NCBI GenBank assembly: GCA_020152595.1
Contig: JAIGNY010001179.1
Span: 67,501 to 131,500 of the forward strand
DNA length: 64,000 nt
Source of the DNA: Chiridota heheva
Taxonomy: Eukaryota; Echinodermata; Holothuroidea; Apodida; Chiridotidae
Reading direction: 5' to 3'
The position numbers and the translations under genes were made by a program. The notes under the pieces were generated by a model. That model made no database searches. It worked only from the letters and a program-made list of their open reading frames with translations, and had not been told where the DNA came from. This document shows positions 45,247 to 64,000 of the stretch, piece by piece (position 1 is the first letter of the stretch; the number at the start of each line of letters is the position of its first letter).

Positions 45247-45575
45247 GTTGTCATGACAACTTAAAATTCATGATGCTATAATCATAGATCTAAAACTGAT
45301 CAATATAATATTTGTGTAAATTTTACAGTTGGATGCAATACAAATAAAAACATTTTGTCAAATTTTGTGATGAGAAATTCAAATAATGGTATTTAACACA
45401 GAAACATTGATTTGTTACAATTGTGGTTGCCATGACAACTTCTATATGATTAATTTTTGTCTTAAGATGAATTCAAAAACATTGGTCAAGAATAAGAGGT
45501 GAAATGGTGCCTCTCCAGTGAAATTTTTGGATCCGTCACTGGTTATGTATGAAAAAAAATGGTTGCCATGGCAAC
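45247..45575. promoter_or_regulatory. Three RFX X-box-like palindromes
   Basis: GTTGTCATGACAAC (45247-45260), GTTGCCATGACAAC (45426-45439) and GTTGCCATGGCAAC (45562-45575) all fit the RFX consensus, the first and third as perfect palindromes. They may be regulatory or part of a dispersed repeat carrying this word. Confidence 0.4.
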
Positions 45576-45835
45576 CAAAACTTGGGTTTTTTTGATGGCT
45601 TCACATCTAAAATTTATTTTTAGGGCATGATCAACAACTGCCAAATTTCACACTTTTATCAAAAAAAAGTGAACAAGTTCATGAAATTATGGCCCAAATC
45701 TGCTGCTGGACTACAGTAACATGGAAGGCCGAGGAACCAGGGCCAGAATCCTCCTGGGAGTCAATATTTGTTTTTTGAAGATATTCGCATCGGCATAGCA
45801 ATAGTCAGAGTTGAACACAATGGCCTTGGCTACTA

Positions 45836-46445
45836 AAGGAGACATAAAGTCTGATACAATCATTATTTCATATGATAAGAGGATACAAATCTTAACCAAA
45901 GAGTAAGTCAAATTCTTATTCCTATCTCAAGTTAAATATGTTTTAAATCGCACATGGGGGCTGCCAATTGGTTCAATTCTGTATTGAAATATTGTGCATG
46001 ATGACACAATTTTTCCATTAGGGACATAAGGATTATAATGTATTTCTTTATAAATGTGATAACAGTTTTATTCCAACATGATGTGACACAAAGTTTTGAT
46101 AGCATGTTTTGATAATTTCATATGCACCTAAATATTTCATTGAAACTTACTAAAGAAAAACACTTTTTCAGAAGCCAGAAAAGTTGAGGTAGATTATAAA
46201 GAAATACAAAGCATTCCAACATCCTGCTGGGCTGATGACATCTTATTCTGCATCTTTTGAAATCAAAATGGCAGCTCCCATGGTACTATTTAGTAGAAGC
46301 ATTAGAGTTTTTAAAAACTACAAAAAAATGTCTTAGATAGCTTCAGGAGTTATGAAACTTGGTCAGAGGATTTGTTATTTTTAATTCTATCATATGAAAT
46401 AAGGATTATGTCAGACATAAATGTCACATTTTATGTCTCCTTAAG
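45836..46445. repeat. Inverted repeat pair about 600 bp apart
   Basis: AAGGAGACATAAAGT and TATTTCATATGATA at 45836-45882 recur inverted at 46383-46445. The interior is non-coding. It may be a foldback or MITE-type element without clear ends. Confidence 0.5.
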
Positions 46446-46939
46446 CTTACAGTATGAGTGCAGACAGCAATTGCACAGACTGTGTAAATGTTCTCAACTG
46501 AGGCACAAAAAGCTCAAACAGGTTGTTGTAAACATACAAATATCACACCAAATATCAAGTACCATTATTTAGTTTTGTAGAAGTTTATTTTATTTACACA
46601 CAAGCATAATTTCTGTCTTAAATTATAAATATTAATATCAAATTTTAAACTTAAATTCATTATTAGAATTTAATAATGAATTATAAGTTATATATTAAAT
46701 TGAAATTTACAGAAAGTTAGTTAATACTTTTCCCAACAAGATCACCATTGTCATGCATTGAAGTACTAGCACTAAACAGCATTGACATGTACCAATCCAG
46801 CCATGTGACAATAACTATGACTTCTTTACAATTTTCCAAGTAGCAACGACAAATCTTAAAAGTGATTGAGTCGTCAGGCATGTTCATCTCACAATAAAGA
46901 TGACAACAAAAGGAAAAACTGTTCAGAAAGTATTCGGAT

Positions 46940-47370
46940 TTTTTAAAACTTATAAGTTGTGTAGAAATGACTAAAGTTGGGCTTATTGTAACATCACATC
47001 CCTACATTTCTCAAGTCTGTGTGTAAATTTTAGAGCTGCATGGTAAGATATGTTGATTATCGCAATATCGTGATGTTGTTTTTTTCCATGAAATCAAAAA
47101 TACCGAACTAACATATCATGATATGCCATCTTCACCTGTAAATGGACTAACTGAGATAGTTGCTGTGATTTTGTGACTTACAACTATTGGATATGGTAGG
47201 AGAAGATGAAAGCAGTAAAAGTTTCTGTGATTTATAACCTGAAGAAATTTTAACAAATGTTTTCACTTTGTAAAAAAGTGATATCAAATTGAAATACAAT
47301 ACATTAACAACCATTTCAGAAAGTGAGGGTGCAGTTGTCACTCTTCTACAGTGTAATCTATCGTGTCATT
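46940..47370. mobile_element. FB-2 foldback element, diverged copy
   Basis: It shares AAGTTGTGTAGAAATGACT, TTGGATATG, AGCAGTAAAAG and the right-arm start with other copies. About 85 bases of unrelated sequence (near 47042-47130) interrupt it. Confidence 0.45.
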
Positions 47371-47394
47371 ACCTAAAAGCTTGTCACAACTTAT

Positions 47395-47805
47395 CTCTTA
47401 ATTAGTTCTGTTGGCAGAGTGCACGACTGAGATGCTGGAGGTCTCGTGTTCAAAGCTAGGTCAGGTCTAACTTGATTTTTTCACAGCTTTGTAGACATAC
47501 ACCAAACATCAAAGTGGAAGTATTTTGTCTGCAGCTCCCAACTCCTCATTCAGCTGTTGAAAGAGGTGGCAATGGTTGAATGGCGCACACTATCCTTTTG
47601 GAGGGGACGTTAAGCTGTCGGTCCCGATGGCAGGATAGTCATCCCCTGCCAGGTTCTCTGAGCACCATTTGAGAAGAGGTCTTCATTCACTTCTCGCACT
47701 GACCTAGTAAATCGTAAGTTCATGTGCGCTGACTCGTTGGCAGTCGGAGAAATTGACTGGTGGTCTATATGGAATGGGGCAGTATGAATGCCTGTTGTAT
47801 GTATG
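47395..47805 (+). mobile_element. Second tRNA-derived SINE-like element
   Basis: GTTGGCAGAGTGCACGACTG is A-box-like and GTGTTCAAAGC is B-box-like. A body with GGAGGGGACGTTAAGCTGTC and GGTCCCGATGGCAGGATAG follows. It differs from SINE-1. Target duplication not identified. Confidence 0.55.
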
Positions 47806-47987
47806 TTTGTTAACTAATAATTAAACTTACAAAAAAACTTTTAAAAATCACAGAATATCTCAACAGCTTCTTAACAATTTTTGCACTCAAACAAGATGTC
47901 TACCACAATCCATTGGGGCTTTATTGGAAATACAACTACTATATTTGGGAGAAATGCTAAAATATTTTTTAATCTTAATTAAATGTC

Positions 47988-47993
47988 TTTATT
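47988..47993 (-). other. Candidate polyadenylation signal of SMIM7
   Basis: TTTATT on the plus strand is AATAAA on the minus strand, about 630 bases after the SMIM7 stop codon. Confidence 0.4.
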
Positions 47994-48624
47994 GTAATGT
48001 TGCGTGAATGTAAATTGGTACTTTTTTAAAGAGCTTAAGTGTGATCCTTCTCTGGATTGCTTTTTTACATAGTTTAAAGGCTGGTAAACATGGAGGTGAA
48101 TATACTGTACAATCCAACGTTTGTAATTAATCAAAATATTTACACAAAACTGACAAGTCAAGCAATAATGGTCACGGAAGTGACATCACTGGTATGTATC
48201 ACCACCATGTAATTACTGGTGACGTGCACAGATGTAAGCCCTCTCCCACAAACGCCATGCAAGACTGGTTGTTCCACTCACTGACCCAGCATCCCACAGT
48301 TTCTTCTGGGAATTAACAGATCAAGACAAGATAAGATCCCAAACACTTTTCTTAGGACAAGACTTCCCTCCTTAATTTAAACTGTGAAACATTTTGCAAT
48401 CTTGCAACTTTTAAGTTCTTCCATTCTTACATCATCTTCCTGCAGTCTAAAAGTTGTTTTGGTTGAAGCAGACAATCTGAAATTTCGAAGTACAGGAAAT
48501 TTACAAGTAGTTCACATAATCTATTGGTTAACAATTTCTCCTTGATGACTATCGTGCAGGAAATGAAAGAATGCATGGTCCCAAAGTATTTCGCTTTTCT
48601 TTCAGCCTCTTAAATTGCAAAATT

Positions 48625-58811
<10,187 letters not shown>

Positions 58812-59609
58812 ATTTTCTATTTAAGCTTTAATAGAGATAAAACAGTCTGCAATACAGCTGCTATCTGTACTCAGGAAGGAAATTAATTTAACTTATAAGA
58901 AACAACGATAACTGGACTGCTCAGCTCACTGGCTGATCGATCGATCGATGCGACGTATACAGAAATGTGGTCTTGAAATCTTGTGTGTAAACTTTAAGTC
59001 TATTCAAGTTTAAAATTAGTCAAGTAGGCCTAACGTTGCATTCATAATTTAGTTGAAGATATAAAAGTAAAACAAGGAGAAGTAAGAGTGTCTACAATTA
59101 CTTTTTAGATTACAAATTTAAGACAGGCTCACTGAGTTAAAGTCAAGACCATCTCTTTTGCTATTTCTTTTTTGCAGTTGAGGTTACAGGAATGAATATT
59201 ACTATTCAGCCATTCTACAAAAATGCTTAGAAGCGAAGGTTTGTAAGATTCTCTTGATGTAGATACTTCATCTTGTTATATTTTATATGAGAGTATTGTA
59301 CGTTGTTTTTGATACCTGTTCCGTCCTGCGTTTAATTGCAACTGCAAACGCGTCAATTAAGTTCACCTTTACGTTAGTTAATTTATACCAGTTGCACGAT
59401 ATTTTGTTTAGGCCTACTGATAATAATATACCCAGCCGGCACTGAAGTCTATAAGTTACCGAACGTAAAATATGATAACGTCCCGGAAATTGTTGACCAA
59501 TCAGCAATTGGGATAATAACGTACGCATGATGTACTTGTTCGTCGTTGTGTCATTTACTGATTTGCGGCCTGTTGAAGGTTAGTCGTATAACATCTGACT
59601 CGCACTTCG
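58812..59609. other. SMIM7 upstream region
   Basis: This holds the presumed SMIM7 promoter and 5' UTR on the minus strand; I cannot fix a start site. GATCGATCGATCGATG near 58935 is a short tetranucleotide run. No further exon is recognised. Confidence 0.35.
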
Positions 59610-60213
59610 CAGGTGTTCCTAGCGTTATGGCAACCTAGGATATGCATTCTATATAAAGAAAGGTAGGACTTTTTAATGCGACTTTCAATCCGTATGTGAA
59701 AATTTCTCTTTTTTGACCACTCGCGAATCTTAATTACACTTTTTTACTCTACTCACATTTGCTGGAGACTCCCTTCTTCATGTATGAGCCACGGTATTTG
59801 TTAGTTTTTTTCTGATTAGATGTACAAACGATGAATTTTCTACCAAATTACTGTCAAGACAGTCTATCCGCCCAACAAGTTGCTGCAAACCAAAGAAACG
59901 TTGCGATGACATCATTAAAGTGCTGCTTCTTCGTGACGTCATAGCAACGTTTCTTAAGTGTGCAGCAAATTGTTGGGCGGATAGACTGTTTTGACGATAA
60001 TTTGTTAGAAAATTCATCGTTTGTACATCTAATCGGAAAAAAACTAACATACCGTGGCTTATACACGAATAAGGGAGTCTCCAGCAAATGTGAGTAGAGT
60101 AAATAAGTGTAATTAAGATTCGCGAGTGGTCAAGAAAAGGAATTTTCGTATACGGTTCAAAAGTCGCGTTAAAAAGAGTCCTACCTTTCTTTATATACAT
60201 ACTATGCATATAG

Positions 60214-60960
60214 CAGGGCTCCCGGTAAACCTTTAAAAACCTTTTAAACCTTTAAAAACCTTTTAAACCTTTAAAAACCTTTATTGACAAATTTAACCTT
60301 TATTCCTTTTAAAATAACCTTTAAAACCTTTGAAAACCTTTATTTTCAAAGTCAAGTAAGGTAAATGATTCGAGTGCCAAGGTTTTAGCTTCATTGGTAA
60401 GTATACACATCCATTTAATAGCATATCTGTTCTCAACACACATTTAAAAAGTAGCAGGACCAAAATAAAATTTCCAAATTTACGGAAGTAATGGACTTTT
60501 GGCGCCACCAACTGCCTTTTGCCCTAGAATATGCTCATTGTATGAAAATTTATTCCATGAGTTAACCTTTATAAACCTTTTCATTTAAATCCAAAACGTT
60601 TAAAAATCTTTATTTCAACTTTTCCAACCTTGTCCTACCCACTGTGGTGTAGCGGTTATCATACCTGTCTACAGACCACGAGGCCCCGGGTTCAATCCTG
60701 GGGTGGGTAGACACGCCAGTGCACCACAAGTGGTTATCAAAGGCCGTGGACATTGACTTGGTTGTCGATGTTATGTCTGTCCGTACGTCGTACCTGTGTT
60801 CTTGTCCGGGTCGTATTAAGCGTTTCGTGATAGCATTTGTACTATCATAACCGAATACGCAGGCGACGACCCCATCATTGTAATTGTGTGTTCAACTCTC
60901 TCTCTCTTCTCCAACCTTTAAAAAAACCTTTATTTAAAAAAAGAGTCACTGGGAGGCCTG
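60214..60960. mobile_element. CCTTT-rich TIR element inserted in FB-1
   Basis: The ends CAGGGCTCCCGGTAAACCTT and, inverted, CAGGCCTCCCAGTGACTCTT agree at 14 of 20 bases. Flanks ATATAG (60208-60213) and ATAAAG (60961-60966) look like an imperfect target duplication. The interior is an 18-bp tandem repeat ACCTTTAAAAACCTTTTA, interrupted by a SINE. CAG-type ends resemble hAT elements; no transposase is present. Confidence 0.65.
60632..60909 (+). mobile_element. tRNA-derived SINE with target duplication
   Basis: TGGTGTAGCGGTTATCATAC is a strong A box and GGGTTCAATCC a B box. TACCCAC at the 5' end can pair with GTGGGTA after the T arm as in an acceptor stem. TCCAACCTT at 60623-60631 and 60910-60918 flanks it exactly as a 9-bp target duplication. 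The head looks recently tRNA-derived. Confidence 0.8.
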
Positions 60961-61699
60961 ATAAAGGTTGCCATTGCGCTAGGAACACCTGTGATCTGAC
61001 TAAGCCTTTATATCCAATACAAACTGCTGCATTGGCTTATCATAGAAGCGTAGATGAATTTCGACTACGCACTAGAAAAACTAGGCCTTTTCAGCGACGA
61101 TCACAGGTCAACTTTTGAAAAGCCTTTTATCGTAATGGATCATTTTTACGTAATACACTGTACATAGGCCTATGCTATGATACTAGCCTATATTGAGAGA
61201 TTCACTTACGTTTTGTGCATGAGTTTAGTAAAGAAAACTTAAAAGTTGCATTTTGTATAAAAGCCTACACTACTGACTTAGATTCAAACAGCGCCTTGGA
61301 TGGATGTATCTAATTAGTTGAAAAGTGTCGCACAAATTAAAGCAACAGTGAAGTCAACGTGCATATAGCATTAAATCGAACACTGCACGCATTTACTGAT
61401 AACCATTTTCAAAATAGCAGATGCCAGCGCTCTTAGGTGATATATGCACTAATTGTGTATGGTTTCCTAAAGTGAGGGATCGTAACTCAGTTAGAATGAA
61501 ATGTATAACGTCGCTGCATAGGACTTGAATAACTCCGTCAGGCCGTAGATTAGAAACGACAGCAATCAGTGAATGTCAGCTAACAAGAAAAAACAGATCT
61601 AAATTCGAATCTGAATAGGTTAAGTTGGCAAAAAATCCTTCTAGAGGACATGAACGCCAACCGAGCGTAGCAAAAGTATGAGAAAAAAATATATATATA

Positions 61700-62280
61700 T
61701 ATAAAAAAATCAATTAACAAGCTTAGCAAGTTTAGCTTTGAAACAGTTTAGACTTGGTGCATGTACAATGTCCGATGGTAAAGCATTCCCATCTTATAGT
61801 GCTTGAAGAAAGAAAGAGTATTTATAAACATTCTTTTTAGCATAAGAAATGTGGAAATTCAGATCATGGTTATTTCTTGTATTAATTCTTGCGTTTGGGA
61901 TCAGCTTATCATTATCAATGGCGACAAGACTGTTATTGATTTTATATAGCATTTTTAGATGGGTGTTCCTTCTTGTTATTAGCAGGGGCCAATCTAATTT
62001 ATGAAGCATGCTATATAGTGACACTGGATTTATAAGAGTAGTCTGCCATACAGAACCTGGCTGCTCTCTGTTGAATTGATTCAAGCTTATCTACATCGCA
62101 CTGGTGATGGAGGTCCTAAACTGCTGATGCATACTCAAGTACTGGCCTAACTAGAGCTTTATATGCAGTGGTTTTACCGTCAGAGGGACAGTTTGAGAGG
62201 TTACGTCATAATATAATAAGTACAGAGTTTGCTTTGTTGGTGATCTTGTGTATAGTTTATTATCAATTTCAAAACCTAGG
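61700..62280 (-). pseudogene. LINE ORF2 C-terminal fragment
   Basis: On the minus strand the frame reads AYKALVRPVLEYASAV, a stop, then CDVDKLESIQQRAARFCMAD, SMLHKLDWPLL, HLKMLYKINNSLVAID and NALPSDIVHAPSLNCFKAKL. This is the conserved C-terminal region of CR1/jockey-type LINE proteins. Two tryptophans are changed to stops and there is at least one frameshift. A TA run follows near 61690-61702. Confidence 0.85.
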
Positions 62281-64000
62281 TTTGGGTGGGAGTTGACATG
62301 TTTTAGCGGCTGGTTGCATCCGTGAGGAAGTAAAAGGCCTGGAACGGGGTATATGATGAATAACTAAGATTTGCCCTGGACCATGCGGCGATAGCTCTGT
62401 AATACGGTGCTGCTAAGGATGAAAACTTGCTGTGCCCCTCTCCACGTTTCCTGGTGCAAACTGGTGATGAAAATATCTGTGTATCATATGCCTGATGTGT
62501 TGTGTGCATTAATAACTGTCAATGATTGATGGACCATTTCTCCTAAGGAAAGATATTGCTTCATAGGGTAGAATGGCAGTTGTGACATACTGTAGGGTGG
62601 AAAGCTTATTAGCAGCGAGGGAATTTGTATCGTTTGCAATGTCTGGTTTCAATGAAATGTTACAGACCATGGTCACCAGGCTGCTGGGTTTATAGTTTTC
62701 AAATTAAATGTTATAGACCCGGCTACCAGGTCTATAGACGCGGCTATCACAATATGGATAGTGGAGCACAGATGCACACGACGGCCCTGTCATTATAAAT
62801 TTTCTAACCACAATTAATCATAGGCCACACTTGAAATAGTAACCATAGGGTCATTAGATGATTAGTGTTAGGCTGTATAGGAAAAGATTACTCAAATTTT
62901 GTTGAATTTTGATTCTTTATTTTAAAATCTTTCATCCCTGGTCATCAAACTTAATAATTGCAAAAGAAATTCCTTTGCAATCCATTCCCTGCACAGAAAG
63001 TTGAAAAACGTTTCCTCTTTAGGTGCAAAATTAGTGAAAATATAAAGCTACTGTACATGTATTCTGTGAGCCAAGTTAGACTTTTAAAAAAAAAAGGCAT
63101 TTGCTTGCAAACCCCTGATCAATTAATCAAATTAATTGAGATAACTAATAAATAAATGGCTATACAGCAGTCAACATATTACTGGAAGGATATTTTTACC
63201 TTAAATTCCAAGATTAATTTATGATCAGATGTAATTAGTGTGATTTACCTTGATTTTGGTAATAAAAAGTGATTGGAATGTCATTTTAAGGCCTGAAAAA
63301 GTGTCTCAAATTTCCACTCAAGGAGGAAAGTTTTTGAAATATTTTTACAGAGAATGGATTGTTAGGAATTTATCTTGCAAGTTTAAGATTTTTTAGGACC
63401 AGGGATGTGAGAGTTTTTAAATAAGAATCAAAATTCAACAAAACTAAGCAGCCTAAGACTTACAGGTATAACCGCTATGCCATTTCAAGTGTGGCCTATA
63501 TGAGCATCACCCTAACCTGGCCCAGTTGGAAAAGTGATGTGGACATGCAGTTTTTATTATTCATTTTTACCCAAACCAATTAATTTTAGTAATTTGCAGC
63601 ATTCCAGATTAGGTTCAATGCATCAGGTATAACAAATATTAAAAAATATCATTCGTGTTTTGGTAAAAATTAGAGAAAAAACAGAAGTACGGATGCTAAA
63701 GGACCCATTCAAGAGAGAAAAAAGAGAAAAAAATTGTACTTTTTCAAAAAAGTGAATTCTGGGATTCTCTCAAAACTGATGCCTGCAAGGGTGATAAACT
63801 ACTGTGATGATAGTGGTTAATTTTCTTGTTAAGCAATTTTGAAAATGCATCCCCCTCAGCCCTTCCACCACTACTTCCACAAACACACTTAAGTACTGAA
63901 GGAGTACTTTCCAACTAATAGCATAATAAAATGGAAAAGGAGTGTTATTTTAGGTGTGGACTGTGGTATGTCATTTTAGGTATAGACTGTGGTACTCATA
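62281..64000. other. Right-hand intergenic DNA, no gene recognised
   Basis: Apart from dispersed repeats (62329 and 62485-62575) I see no coding or structural signal up to the window edge. An exon of a further gene cannot be excluded. Confidence 0.45.

Larger units (their letters stand above)
59610..60993. mobile_element. FB-1 foldback element with nested insertion (copy B)
   Basis: The left end CAGGTGTTCCTAGCGTTATG is at 59610. Arms fold around a centre near 59915 (TTGCGATGACATCATTAAAG / GTGACGTCATAGCAACG). The right arm breaks at 60213 and its terminal piece GTTGCCATTGCGCTAGGAAC resumes at 60967, ending at 60993. The 747-bp gap is a later insertion. Confidence 0.85.

Noticed and set aside
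59778..60209. 143-codon minus-strand frame
   Set aside because: It lies inside the FB-1 palindrome and simply reads one arm into the other.
60632..60705. A functional tRNA gene
   Set aside because: A and B boxes and acceptor pairing are good, but the T stem does not pair cleanly and a 9-bp target duplication brackets a 278-bp body, so it is a SINE head.

Overview
The window is animal nuclear DNA. Genes are split by GT-AG introns, intergenic and intronic DNA is AT-rich and full of decayed transposons and tandem repeats, and no prokaryotic feature is present. A SMIM7-type gene, LINEs of several non-LTR groups, a piggyBac element, tRNA-derived SINEs and frequent AGGCCTA words suggest a marine invertebrate deuterostome, possibly an echinoderm such as a sea cucumber. 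The taxon is an inference.

Two genes can be rebuilt, and they face each other tail to tail. Gene A (+ strand, about 7.0-39.9 kb) has nine recognisable coding exons for a protein of about 425 residues. It has a basic N-terminal region, a long coiled coil and an acidic serine-rich C-terminus. I do not recognise the family. Six successive exon junctions agree in phase. The exon 7/8 junction does not, so one small exon is probably still unfound. The second gene (- strand, 58.8 down to 48.6 kb) is a clear SMIM7 (small integral membrane protein 7) homologue: five tiny coding exons, 234 coding bases, 77 residues, spread over 10.2 kb. No annotated gene was needed to find it, because its exons are too short to appear as ORFs.

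The rest is mobile and repetitive DNA. (1) 1-7.0 kb: 5' flank of gene A with foldback-element remnants and a CR1/L2-like LINE. (2) 7-40 kb: gene A, whose introns hold LINE tails, a foldback cluster, a piggyBac relic with intact TTAA ends, a decayed duplicate of exon 5, a 163-bp TIR element, and in intron 5 a 7.8-kb array of about 390 copies of a 20-bp unit. This array splits a tRNA-derived SINE and seems to have grown from the SINE's own sequence. (3) 40-48 kb: a SINE, a 20-bp minisatellite, a broken LINE reverse transcriptase, a cluster of RFX/X-box-like palindromes, and the SMIM7 3' end. (4) 48-59 kb: SMIM7 with two intronic minisatellites (46-bp and about 34-bp units). (5) 58-64 kb: two 600-640-bp near-perfect palindromes (family FB-1), one holding a nested insertion that itself contains a SINE, then a LINE 3' end.

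The long open frames inside the minisatellites (up to 389 codons) come from stop-free repeat units and are not genes. The best candidates for something undescribed are the SINE-born giant minisatellite with higher-order structure, the FB-1 foldback family with its three-level nesting, and minisatellites placed close to splice sites of both genes.
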